A DNA stretch of 64,000 nucleotides. Source: Acanthaster planci. Lineage: Eukaryota > Echinodermata > Asteroidea > Valvatida > Acanthasteridae. The notes beneath the pieces are model-generated. The model saw nothing but the letters and a program-made list of their open reading frames with translations, searched no databases and was not told the origin of the DNA. Position numbers and translations under genes: made by a program. Each line of letters starts with the position of its first letter. The first letter of the stretch is position 1. Below, in pieces: positions 45,977 through 57,891 of the stretch. The stretch is taken from contig NW_019091360.1 of NCBI RefSeq assembly GCF_001949145.1, positions 3,884,324 through 3,948,323 on the forward strand, written 5' to 3'.

Positions 45977-48900
45977 AGTCTACAAGACAAAAAGGACCAA
46001 CAGCAGCAGCCCAGCAAAGGTCTTCATAAAAGAAATTCACACATTTAAATACAATTACATAAGACACAGTAAAGATAAAAGGCTTTTAAAAATTGTAGAT
46101 AAGTAAAATTGCTGGGTAGATATAGAAGACCTGGAAGGGTTGAACTAGATTTAAAAAAAAAGAAACCATAGGCCTAATAACAATAAATGGTAACTAAAAT
46201 AGTAACAAATTTGTTTCTGTATACGTAAACAATTAATACACAACATGTTGTGAAAATAAAACAGTTTATGCTTAAGTTGTTTTTGGGGGGGTTATCCTAG
46301 CTTCAAGTCATTTGTTCTAAATCTTTATGGTGAAAAAAATGTAAAACCTTATTAGTGGAATAATCGTTGTTTTTAGCCTTTGTTCATGGATACGTGCTTG
46401 CATCATGCAAGGCCTTTAACAAACTAATGCAAAAAGAGCTTAATGCATCTCTTTTGACTACAAATGTCCTCCAGTGACCCTGTTGTTGCCATGTTCATTG
46501 ACACCAAAAGCTGCAGACAGACTGGCAATTTCTTGTCAAAACATCGCATTAAAATGGAACCCTAGTCTGTATTTCATGGTTGTTTTTTTCTAAATCATTG
46601 TCAACAGTAAGTTGCTCTTTCTACCCATGTGAAAATAGTGGTGAGCTACCCCCGGAAGCCGCTGTAATCTATTTAGCATACTTCTGTCTTGCTTGTCTGT
46701 GATTCGCTTAGAGTTGAACTCCTTGACCATATTTGGTTGTGAATGCCATTCATGCCAGAAGGATGGAATCTGCTATGTAAATGGGAGGGGTTCACGTTCT
46801 AGAAGAGTTTAGACTTTGATGAATTTTTTATTATCCACCCAGACGTTTTGAGGGTTATGTTTTCTCCTTTCAATTTTTTTTGTGGAAAGAAAAAAAAATC
46901 AAGCCATTACAGGTCTTAACATGGTTTGTCTTTCACTTGCATATTCTAATTACCAATTTCTTGCTTATGCAAGTTTTTATTGGAGAAGTATACTAAACTG
47001 ATGCGATTTTATTTATTTATTTAGTACAAACCTCCCACCTCCTGCCTTTTTTTTTCAGAAATATACCCACCAAATTATCCATAATGTCTTCCAGGCTTAT
47101 TCTGTAAAGTTTGGATGCAAGTTTTCCTGTAAATGTAAAGATATCCAGACTTCATTTACAGCGTGTATTTTCAGGTATCATTTCCTGTATTTTGTAGCAG
47201 AGATGGTGTGTTAGTGGGCATGTTTGTTTGTTTGTAGGTTTTTATCATCGCCACAGGGCCTTTTCCTTGCCCCCCCCCCAAAAAAACCTGCCATTATTGA
47301 CAAAGTGCGTTCTCTATGCCTCAAGCCTCCCCATGCTGTTTCCATCTGTGAGCTGCTCACAAGGAGCGGAAATTACCCAGCATCCTTTGCTGCCCAGGTT
47401 TGGCCAGGGACACTTCTTACGTGTACGCACAGCTGCAGATAGGGGGATGCTAGCTGACCTGTAGCTGAGGCTTGCAAGCAGAATTTCTGTCATACTTTTA
47501 TCACGGTGTGGAAGGAAACCATACTGAAGGCTGGCAACATTCTGCTGAGTTTGTGGTGAGTTTCTCCTCTTAAAATCTGCCCAGTTCATTTGCTGTTGTT
47601 GGATGAGAATTGTTTAACCCTTTGGTCTTGTGAAAAATCTTTGTGTTGAGTTGTACCCCTTGGAGGACATTTTGGTGAAGTAGCTGGTAAGTGCAGTGTA
47701 TTGGAAGTGGATAGACCTTTCGTGCACTGCTGAATGGAATTTGAAATATGTTACATGATGCTTGGCTATGTGCTGCCTCCATTTTGTATTTGTAATTGGA
47801 CAGACAATAACATGTCCATATCTTCCCAAAAGACGATTGTGTAACTCTTCTTTTAGAGTTATTACCCAAATTGGAGGAAGACTATTTGTCAAGTTGTGGT
47901 TTCAGCTGTCCAGGGTTGTTGCTAATTTGCCTAAATTATTTCAAATTTGATAGATTGTGTGTTCCGTATGATTTATGTGTTATCAAAGGTTATTTGGGGA
48001 TCATTGCTAATCATTGCTTTTGCAGAGGAGGGATACACAAATATTATACCAAAGGCCAAAAAACTATAATCCCATCAATTATCACCTTTTCTTACCTTGG
48101 AATCGTATTAAAGGATTTGTTGTTTTAATCTATTTATAACTTAATGTTTATTCATTTCTTAAGTACTCAGTAACATTGAACTTACTGCACATTTTATTTC
48201 ATTGTTCTCTCTTTTTTCAATAGAATTTGTGTGTGTGTGAATAATTTGTTTAATTAACGTGTCTGTGTTGGTTACTTACGTATTATATTTTCTATTTGAC
48301 CTATTCTGTAGCCAAGAACTCTTGCTTAATTATCCTGGAACTATTTTCTCTTTGCCTTTCCTCGGCTACTGTTTAGAAAGCACCAGTTGTTGACATAGTG
48401 TTTTTGTTAATGCAGGTCCTTGTTTTTGGTTGAGATAACACCGACTGCTTTTCCATCGGAGATAGATTTCTTGAAAATGAAACCTATTCATGCAAACCCA
48501 TTCTCAATTCTGTCTGCGTTCTTGTGTCCTACACAACGACAAAATATTTTTGCATGAGTTTCATTTTGTTTTACAAATTTTCTTATTGGGTGATTGCAAC
48601 TGTTGGTATTTTTTGATCAGTGCACATCCATATTTTTATTTCACAGACTTGTAATGGGGTATCTTCTACAGCTCTCAATTTCAACTGCCTTTTTATAAAG
48701 TTTCAGATTTCACATTCATCCTGTATTTTTGAGCTGGAAGCTAAATTCTCAAAGTAGTCCTTGCACAACCACATGAGAGTAAACCCAAATTTTGAAACTT
48801 GCTTATGAATGGGATTCATTCTCTGCATTACTGCAATTTGGTTTTGCTTTTTCAGACAGAGTTCACTAAAAACATTAAAATGTATTCGCTGATACTTTTT

Positions 48901-51203
48901 CAAAGAATGTATTATACTTTTATCATAATTTGACAGCCTACCACTGTTTATATATTTTTCAACGATATCTGTTCTTGTGGAAATATAAACTTTTTAAAAC
49001 CTAAGACAATAAAACAGCTGTTTTTGACTTTTTTCTGACCGGAGTAACCTGAAAAAAAGGAAGCTGGAAAGCTGTAGTGCTTTATATTTGATTCTAGCAT
49101 CAGATCTCTCTAAATTTTACAAAGTTATCCCAAAAATAAGTGCACTGGTTTTCTTTAATTTACTAAATAATTAGTGTTCTATTTCACTCAGTTCTTATGT
49201 CTGGGTCCCCCTGCTGATGCTGGCTATGCAGAGCATGCCATCACTGTAATTCTAACTGGCAAACCTATCAACATATTTTCCCAACCTTTCTAATGTTTAG
49301 TCTTGTTTTGCTGTGAGTTGACTCTCGCAGAAGAATTAGTAATAAGTAATGCAGAATATGGAAGAAAATAAGTATATAAATACATTGTCTTCTGGAAGTT
49401 TATTTTACCCAGTGTCCTATTCACAGTTTCACAATATTTTTAACCTTAAATTTCTTGCCACTTGCTCTGTCAAGTTTTCACTTTAAAGTTTTGTGGAAAA
49501 TGGAGAATTAGCGCCAATGTTGTTTCCTAAGCTTCATTTCCAGTAGGCATTAAGTGGAAAAGTTGGTTCAGTGCAACTCAGTCTCGGTTTTACTAAACTG
49601 GCAGAGCTAGAGATCCCATTTGAAAGCAAATTGTTCGGAAGTTTGACTGCATATATGTAGAAAATCACTTTATATGATCAGAATTATTGACATTTGAAAC
49701 ATTAGGCATACTTAGAGTGTTAAACTTAGTTTTGAAAGGATGAATTGAATTTGGTTTTCACATCTGCAGGGCCAGCTGTGCCCTATAGCTTTGGCCTTTC
49801 CCTACTTGACATTTAGGAGCAAACAAAACATCCAGATCACAGTGATTACCCCCCTGGTTTTTCCGAGGAAGAGAGCGCTAGGGAGATTTAAAAGTGACAC
49901 CAACATTACTAGGGCCCCAGCATCTACGTCAGATCAGAAATACCATCGCAGGTGATGACGTAGATTGTAATATATACTCAAGGACTTGCTCTCTATGGGA
50001 GCACACAGCACTGTTGCTGCATCCCATATGAGATGGCAGCCCCTTAAGAATCTTTCTTCTGCATCTTGTTTGCAATGGGACGTACCACTTACTCTTCTGG
50101 GGGTTTAGCTAGCAAGGGGGATACCTTACTAATAGTTTCTAACACTCTAAAGCACTTTTGATTTTCCAAAGATAAAAATAACATTCAAATCATGGCTTTG
50201 AAATCTTTAGCTATGTTTATTTTGGTAGTTTTAAGGCTAGGCTGTACTTTCTTGAGACGTGCCGGCATTCCTTTTCAAGAACCAGTGTTAACACCCCCTT
50301 TGGGAAAATAGGTTCAGCCCCCTCTGATAAGAAGTGTCTTTATCTTTCTGATGGAGATGCTGGATTGGACCAATATCTTAGGCAACTTGCCATCTTTCTG
50401 GCAGTGTCATTAAAAAGTAAATATCAGAAAAAGCTTGTCTTATCTGCCAGGAAGACCGGTAATGATAGGAGCAGATAGCATTGTCTTCTGGCTTGCAGTC
50501 CAGGCAAACTTTGTGGAATCAGAAAGTACATTGATGTATGCTCGATAAATAGTTGAGGCCGATCGTGGAGGGAAATAGCGTGGTAAGAATTGAGGTGTTG
50601 TGGGAAGAGGAATTAACTTCCATACAAATTTAGAGATCACTTTTTTTCTTTATTGTGGATGGAAACTGGTGTTGTGTCTATGTGTAATTGACACATAATG
50701 TTGTAGGATTTACAGCGAAGGAACTGCGGCGATCTGTTTAATGCGTGGAGGAAATAAGAACACAGGACTGTGATGATCTGGTGGAATATCATGACGAGAT
50801 AGTGACATCAGGATGTATGCTCATTGAAGGCCTGTGTCATGTGTTTACAGGGAACATTGCTGGAAACATTGTTCTCCAGGGTGCCTTTGTTGTATGCTGT
50901 TGATCTTTTGTAGGTCATCCATAATTGTAGTCAGATAGGTTGCTTATGAAAAAAATTAGTAACAAAATTGAAGGTGAGTTTTCCATATCAGATGCCAGCT
51001 GGATTACAAGGTATTACATTTGGTATCAAAACCAGTTAGGGACACCACTAGGAAGTATATAAAAATTGTTTTATGCCAGTATTTGTGAATTTACTTTTTA
51101 TATATATAATTGTGTAATTGTTTGCATTTCTAAACATGAAAAAGGAAACGTTTTCTTAAAGCGATGCAGTTTTCTCAATCTTTTTCTCTCTTTTCTGTCG
51201 CAG

Positions 51204-51228
51204 TGACAAGTAGACACCATGCCTGCAG
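51204..51228 (+). CDS. Mini first coding exon (5' UTR tail plus ATG) of the kinase unit
   Basis: A 25-nt exon between the acceptor tttctgtcgcag and the donor gtaagc. It reads tga caa gta gac acc ATG CCT GCA G in frame, so translation must begin here if this exon is used. The acceptor implies at least one further upstream non-coding exon, not located. It parallels the mini ATG exon of the single-Ig unit at 36662, which also encodes only a few residues and ends in phase 1. Confidence 0.6.
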
Positions 51229-54200
51229 GTAAGCCATCCAATCAGGATAGATCAATCGTTAACATGTGACAGGTCTAATCTTAATATAGAATGCACTTGG
51301 CCAAGCAACTGTTGAAATGTATATTTATAGTCGAGGTATGCTCTATATATACCTGGCATTAATATCTTGTGTCTATATCTGTCGACACTGATACTGTGAC
51401 ATCCGGTCTGGTTGGATTGTTATCATGGAATTTTCAAATGAGAAAAGAAAAAAAACTAAGGAATCAAACTATTACTGCCAACACTTATGTATACCATTAC
51501 TGAGAGGTTTCTTAGTAGGTTTTGTAAATCTTGTTCTCATGGTTTTGCTGTATATGACAAATATATCTACTGTTGACAAGTTTGTTTTTGCATTGTACTC
51601 TGAAAGTTAGGCCTCTCTTTTTAGAAATAAGTGTGACCTGCTAATAACTTTTTCAAGAGTTGTTCTCAGTAATCATCAGTAATGAATAATGCATTTACAA
51701 ACATTGGTATCAGAAGGTTTACTGTAAATTGATTTCAAAAGAAAATGAAAGAAAGTAAGATGGCATTCCCCACTATTAGAGCAGTCTTTGCTGAGTGTAA
51801 AGTTGAACAAATACTGTTGGATTTTGAGAAATCAGGTTGTTGGCTTGTATACCTGTGCAGCGGCACAGTCTGACAATGTGTATCATCCCAATTACAACTA
51901 AAAAGGAAAGTCATAAGAAAAGATTCTTGCTCAGTTACATCTCGTCTATGCTATCATTTTGTGTTCCTAATCTCAGAGGCTCCCGAACCCCCTGCCAACA
52001 AGCCGTACGCGGCGAAGGTCTTCAAAGACATGATCAACTTGGTCTGGCCTGGTACCACCTACGATGGGGGTAGCATCGTGACAGGGTACGTGGTGGAGAT
52101 GTGTGAGGATGGTAAGAACAACTGGAAAGTGCTCACCAAAGACGTCTTCAGCACTAGCTATGCCATCAAGGGGCTCAAGGAGAAGTGTACCTACAAATTC
52201 CGCGTCAGCTGTGTCAATGCTGTGGGTACCAGCAAGCCCAGTATCATTTCAGAACCTATCATGACTTCAGATGCAGGTAGAGATTGGACGCGATCTTCTT
52301 TTTTTTAAATAATGTTCACTCAAGGTGGGCTTTTACACTTTGACTTGAAAGCGAAACTGAAATTTGTGATTGCTTTAAATATTGGCAAATTTGCAAAAGG
52401 GTCAGAGACCTGTTGACTTCTGCAGACTTTGCTGTGAATGGCTCGTGGTATAACGTTTGTATTCATAGTCTCTTTCCTCTTGAGCAGGATATAGCATTGA
52501 ATAAAACAGTGGTGTTGTAGTGGGAATGTTCATGGACACACAGGCATTACAGGATGGTATATATAAGCACATTCTTTCTTTGTTAATTTTGAGCGGAGAG
52601 TGCATATGTAATAAGAGGGGTTGGTCAAGACAAAGAATTTCTCATGGAAGTGAAACGGTCAATGTCAGAATGAAACAAAACTTTAATTCAGCATCCTGTG
52701 ATGAATCAAAGAATATTTAAGAGCTTCAAGTACAAAACTTGCTTGCTTTCCTGTCCAAGTGTCAGAAGGCACATTAAATGCCATTTTGTGAATGAAATGC
52801 CAAGTTGAACTTCTGAGGCACTTCTGTCAAAGCTGTTTTTGTTTGTTCTTCTTAAAGGTGTTGAAGATGATATTGATGAAGAAGATGAACCAGGTTTGTA
52901 GAGTTGTGTTTCTCGTCCTTCATTTGTCTCCTTCTTTGTGTGTAATTTGTCCTCTGTCTCAAACCTAAAAAAGTGTCTTCATTTTTTGATTTCTCATTGT
53001 TTTAATCTTTTCATAAAGCCATTTGTTTTGTGTAATTATTGAAACAAGATCTGTTGAAAATCACCTTTAGTCACAAACTAAGCTTAGATGCAAATGATTC
53101 TCGACCAATTTTTTTTTCTTGGGGAGACCCACTTTTACGAAATTGAAACACAGATTTCTCAGTGCCTAAATTGCTAATAAACAATTTTTTTAAACCTGGG
53201 AAGGTTTTGGGTATCTGTAAGCAAGGAAGCAATCGGTGTAATGGTGTCTTGTATTTTTACAATCTTCAGATGAGGCAGCTTTTGAACAAAGAAAAGTCAA
53301 AGTCAGGAAAGAAAACGTCCGAGACTTCTATGAGATAAGAGAAGAACTTGGAAAGTAAGTTTAAAAAACGAAGCTCTTTGACTGAAATGTGCTTGCAAAC
53401 TTACTCCTCCTAGCCTTGCCGTTGGTATGATGTGTTGCTGAGTGTCAGTGTTTGAATGGGGGAATATTCCAAAGGGTTTGACATTAGTTTGATGGCTGTC
53501 CTGTCGTTTTGAACAATTCTTGTTTCTTTGATCTTCTCAGGGGCAAGTTTGGAACAGTAAACAAATGTGTGGAGAAGAAGACCAAGAAGATCCTTGCAGC
53601 CAAATTCATCAAGGCAGAAAAACCTGCAGATAAAAAAGAGGTCAGCTGAAGTTTCATCTTCCCAAGTTTGCTGTTTGATGCTCCAGTCTTAAAATTACCT
53701 TTTGTAAATTTGGTTTGGTATTGTGTGATAGGCTGCGGCATTTGGGATGTGTCCTCAGGGACACAAATAAACTACTTTAACAAACTGAGAGCAAAGTTAT
53801 GGTTATTGTAGTTTTAGGTTTTTGGTTTTAGTAGGAAATGAAAATTGCATACAAGGGAAGAATGCCGTTAAAAATGCTATTGGAAAATCTGTAAAAGGCA
53901 AAAATATGAATTGTGATTGTTGCTAAGTGTTTTTAGGTTATTTGATTTATTTAATTTTGAATTTGATCTGGTCTGATTTGATATGCAATCCAACAGGTCG
54001 AACATGAAATTGAAATTATGATGATTCTCCAGCATCCCAAGCTACTTCAGTTGTACGACGCTTTTGCCACAGGAAACAACATGGTTATGATTCTAGAATA
54101 GTAAGTCAGGAGTTTTCTTCTCCCAAACTTGTGGATGACAGGAGTTATGCGGGGGAAACGTAGGATAGGCAAGGGTTCGGAGTAGGGTGCAACTTTGCAC

Positions 54201-57200
54201 TTTCTAGTTCTTTTTTTTTTCTTTCTTTTGCAGAGTCAACATTTTTTATGAGTTGTTTTGAGATATTCAAAAATCCAAATTTTGTTGCACACTTTCTCAG
54301 GACTTTGATAACTAACCCAAACCTTTAACTCCAGGTAGGGGAAAAAATGGCTTGCCAAGTGGATCTGCTCTCTTCATATTTCTAACTGGCCATCAGACCG
54401 CTTGTAACCCTAACCAGAGCTGTACATAGAGAAAGTAGCACCAGCTTCAGATTACGGAAACAAAATGGCCGTTAGTATGTGTATAGTTGAGCATGCGGCT
54501 ATCGTATACCAACTGTCCTTGTTATACTACGGTCATAGATAGTGAATGTTTATTGGTCACAAATTGATCACATGATATGCTACAAGCGCACATGTATCAT
54601 TCACGCATCCAGCGAACTGGTGATGTTGCGGGCCGCAAGAAAGATGGATAATGGTGATCTTTCCCAGAGTTGATGTGTGGTATCTATGGCCTTGTAACTG
54701 TGTAATCTTGGTTACGAGGGTGGATAGCCGTGGTGGTACTACGCACTAATTATTTATATTGTATTTTATACTGTGTGAGGGACATTGAACCTCTATGTCT
54801 GTTCACAAGTGGTACTCGCTTCATTCTGACCATGACAGAGACCTGCGAGTTATTAAACTTCTGTTTGTGCACCCAGCTATGCTCATGGAACATGAGTATG
54901 CTCTGATCACTGTGTCTGCTGCAATCGCCATTGCTGTTTGTATAAAAGGCTCATGCGGTTGTCTCTTCTCATCTGCTCTTCAAGCTTGTCAATCTTGAAA
55001 TTCAAGCAGTCAACAAAAATCCTGGTGCTCTATGAATCTCAGGTTTCTGTAGTAAACCAGTTTGGTATGAATCCTAGATTTCTCTCCCCCAAAACAAAAA
55101 CATAGGTCAACAAAGGACACCACAATTAATAATTTTCCTTGTAATGTAATATCTAATTTGCTGTTCAAGTTTTTATTTTGTCAAAGTGTTTTAATTTATC
55201 TTGCAATAAAATATGCACATATTACATATAAGACCGTTCCAGTGTTATCTTTGACCATGGAATAACAAATCAATTGTTGTCTGCTGTGATGGGGTCCATG
55301 GGTTTTGTACACCCTTAGGGGCAAATGGCACCCTTGGCTTTGCCTCAAGTGCCCTTTGCCCCCTTGGGTGTGCAAATCACCATGGAGCCCTACACTGCAG
55401 GCAACAAACACTGCTGGCGCTTAAAGTGACTCTGCCCCTAATTGGCGTGTTGTTTTTATTTACAGTGTATCGGGAGGTGAATTGTTTGAGAGAGTCATTG
55501 ACGAAGAGTTTGACCTGACAGAAAAAGAAGTCACATTCTTCATGCGGCAAATTTGTGAAGGTGTCAAATTCATGCATGCTTCAAAGATTCTACATCTGGA
55601 CATGAAAGTAAGCGCATTGATGGCATTTCAATTTGGTTATCAGTTAAACTGAACTCTTGACAGATACTGCATTTTTAGAGTAAAAAGACAGCACATACAA
55701 AAGTTGTTCTTCTTATGGTATCAAAACCATTTCATTTTAACTTTTTGGATTTAAATTTCTCATAGAAGTCATTCAGCTGTAAACTTTTACGTATTTATTT
55801 GGAAAAGGGATTGCCACCTGTTATTGAAAAATTTAATTCTGTTTTATTTTCCCAACAGCCAGAAAACATCCTATGTGTACGGAAAAATAGCAATAAAATC
55901 AAGATTATAGATTTTGGTCTTGCTCAGAAGATGACAAAGGGTTTGAAGGTGTCGTGTGGTACACCAGAGTTCTTAGCCCCAGAGGTTGTATCGTATGACG
56001 AGGTCTCCTTTACAACAGACATGTGGTCTGTAGGTGTTATCTGCTATGTCTTGTAAGTAAAACCACACCACCATCACCTTTTCACCATCAGCACACTCGC
56101 CTTCACAGTCATCTGTCATAATCATTTATTGATCTGTCATTGTCACATTTCTAAAATCTTCTTCCCTGATCAGTTGTCACCCATTGCCAGTGTCATAACT
56201 GTCATCATGAGCTCCGTTATCATTGCCACCACAGATGTCATACAAGCACTTCACCGTTTTGACCCTCATACATACTAATAATCTCAATGGTCACCATCAC
56301 GATCACTAGCATCAGTGAATCACTTGTCTGATATAACCCTCACCACCATCACTTCATCCTCTCAGACAACCTGACCTCCATTCTCTTCCCAAAGGCATAT
56401 CATCTTTCTGTCTCACATGTTGCTCATTTTTCCTCTCAGATTGAGTGGTTTGTCACCATTCATGGGCGACAATGAGGGTGAGACGATGAGTAACATTCTC
56501 AAGGTGGAGTGGGATTTTGAGGATGAGTGCTTCGATGACATCTCAGACATGGCCAAGAATTTCATTGAGAACCTGCTCAAGGCAGACAAGGGGTGAACAT
56601 ATTAATCTTGATGTTGCTAACTTCCATTTGTAGTCAGTGTGTCTGTATTTGTGTTTGCTAGAAAGAACAGTTGATTTCAGAGAATCATGTCTCTTTGTGT
56701 GTAAAAGATAGGGCAAGAACCAGCACTTGAACCAATGCGTGCACACACTCTATTCGTTTGCACAACATATACTGGTTCAAATTGACGGCACACTTCATTA
56801 CTCTCTTGTCTTGATACTTGAGAAAGCTTTGCAAAAAAAGTATGTACACTGAATATCCAACTTCATAAAGCTTGGGCTAACTAGATGACAGCAATGCCAT
56901 TGTCATATCTTGTGGAACTTCGTCTTTGTGAAGCCTCTTACCTGAAAAATACCTTCTTAAGAAATGCTTTTTTTGGAGGGAACCCTCAACTTTTTTTCCA
57001 GAACTGATGGTCGTTCTCGACATTTGCTTTCAGATTTCTTCCTTGAAGAAGTGGTGATTGTAACAGTTAATTGATTTGGAGTGCACATAGTTTTTCGCTG
57101 CTTTTGCTGTTTGCTATAACTAGAATTACTGAAAAGTCTCTGCAACTATCTGTATGTTTGTCTGTTTGCCATTAGGGAGAGAATGACTGCAGAGCAGTGT

Positions 57201-57891
57201 CTGAACAATGACTGGCTAAAAAAAGAGATAAAGAGCACACAATCCTTGTCCAAGGCTCGTATCAAGAAATATGTCATCAAGAGAAGGTGGCAGGTAGGTG
57301 TAAGACCAGGAGCAAATTGATGGAATGGATAAACGATTAGTCTCTCACCGCTGTCTGACACTGAACATGATCAATTCCAGTTTAGGAGTAATTTTGCATG
57401 AATCGTACTAAAGCTAAATCGGAGAAAACCTAATAAATCATAACTTAAGCACAGAGTACAAATTTACTCCTCATCACAATTTAAAATTGATGCATAAAGT
57501 CAAACAAATGTTTAACTAAAGCTAAGCTAAGTTTGTGTCTTGGATACCAGTGACGGTTATTCAAAGCTTGAGACTCTTTGTTTCATGAAAAAGCGTGTAC
57601 TTATCTCCAATGATGTAAACATTGTTGGAAAGTTGTTTTTTGATTAGCGAGCAAATCCTTACACACTTGTTGGGATGGAAATCCAGCCTGTGACCTCCGT
57701 TTTGCTAGTTACAGACGTCTGAAGTTATGAAGCACTTACATGTAACTTGCTTATTTTTGTTTTTAAGTAACTAAAGATGCAGTCACCTCACAAACAAGAA
57801 GTAACAATTCAGATCTTGTTTCCTTTTCTCTGCATTTCAGAAAGCCATTAATGCCGTCCGAGCCATGATACGTGTCAAGGGCATTCTATAA
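51219..57891 (+). CDS. MYLK: Myosin-light-chain-kinase-like FN3-kinase (11 coding exons, 430 aa)
   Basis: Exons: 51219-51228 (ATG CCT GCA G), 51977-52276, 52858-52893, 53270-53354, 53541-53640, 53997-54100, 55466-55607, 55859-56052, 56440-56592, 57176-57293, 57841-57891. Phases all match; total 1293 nt. Layout: FN3 (about 4-103), acidic linker (104-115), kinase (about 133-390), autoinhibitory/calmodulin-binding tail (about 398-427). The start is chosen because an in-frame TGA lies 15 nt upstream in the same small exon, with A at -3. Known for the family: Ca2+/calmodulin-dependent phosphorylation of myosin regulatory light chain. All catalytic residues are present. It lacks the C-terminal Ig of vertebrate MLCK. 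An obscurin-type kinase is the alternative identity. Confidence 0.82.
51977..52276 (+). CDS. Fibronectin type III exon
   Basis: A 300-nt exon, phase 1 at both ends, holding one whole FN3 domain. Signature: PEPPANKPYA lead, INLVWPGTTYDGGS (W in strand B with the D-G-G-S turn), IVTGYVVEMCEDG, WKVLTKDV, and the C-terminal YKFRVSCVNAVGTSKPS, which matches the Y-x-F-R-V-x-A-x-N-x-x-G-x-S pattern. FN3 just before a MLCK-type catalytic domain is the arrangement of MLCK, Trio/Kalirin, twitchin/titin and obscurin. A short acidic exon (52858-52893, VEDDIDEEDEP) links it to the kinase. Confidence 0.9.
53270..56592 (+). CDS. Protein kinase catalytic domain exons
   Basis: Six exons (53270-53354, 53541-53640, 53997-54100, 55466-55607, 55859-56052, 56440-56592). 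Gly-rich loop LGKGKFGTV spans the first intron; ATP-binding Lys in LAAKF (about residue 165); helix C Glu in VEHEIEIM; catalytic loop HLDMKPENIL with the Asp at about 257; DFGLA (Asp about 277); CGTPEFLAPEVV; DMWSVGVICYVLLSGLSPF. The HLD-K form in place of HRD-K is typical of the MLCK/titin/DAPK branch. The segment GETMSNILKVEWDFED is characteristic of MLCK-like kinases. No inactivating change is seen. Confidence 0.95.
54101..55465 (+). other. Kinase-domain intron with palindrome
   Basis: 1.36 kb intron interrupting the kinase between GNNMVMILEY and VSGGELF. Near its 3' end lies a long imperfect palindrome (55275-55406). No exon seen. Confidence 0.7.
55275..55406. repeat. Long imperfect palindrome (58-bp arms, 17-nt loop)
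   Basis: Left arm 55275-55331 and the complement of 55349-55406 agree at roughly 45 of 58 positions, with shared words tccatgg, acaccc and ggggcaaa. It ends about 60 bp before the 3' splice site of the next kinase exon. It may be a degenerate fold-back element. Confidence 0.75.
57176..57891 (+). CDS. Kinase end and calmodulin-binding/autoinhibitory tail
   Basis: Exon 57176-57293 gives ERMTAEQCLNNDWLKKE, the last kinase helix, then SLSKARIKKYVIKRRWQ. Exon 57841-57891 continues KAINAVRAMIRVKGIL and stops with TAA. The pattern of basic residues, W-Q-K and the following A-V-R-A-hydrophobic run is that of the smooth muscle MLCK calmodulin-binding helix, with the intron placed after W-Q. The protein ends almost at once after this helix, where vertebrate MLCK goes on to its last Ig domain. 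A polyadenylation hexamer AATAAA lies at 58265. Confidence 0.88.

Larger units (their letters stand above)
39496..51203 (+). other. 11.7 kb non-coding stretch before the kinase unit
   Basis: Holds the 3' UTR of the single-Ig unit (AATAAA overlaps the region right after the stop, others follow), then sequence without recognisable domains on either strand. Contains a TTGGG/TTTGG-rich tract (about 41930-42060), a (TTTTA)n repeat (45937-45976) and a poly-C/poly-A tract near 47271. It must contain the promoter and upstream non-coding exon(s) of the kinase unit, which I cannot place. Confidence 0.5.

Noticed and set aside
18339-57891. Identity as Trio/Kalirin, since SH3-DH-PH-SH3-Ig-FN3-kinase is their C-terminal order
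   Set aside because: The upstream part has Ig domains and no spectrin repeats or first GEF; the DH-PH motifs look closer to obscurin; the kinase tail is MLCK-type. Kept as an alternative to be settled by phylogeny.
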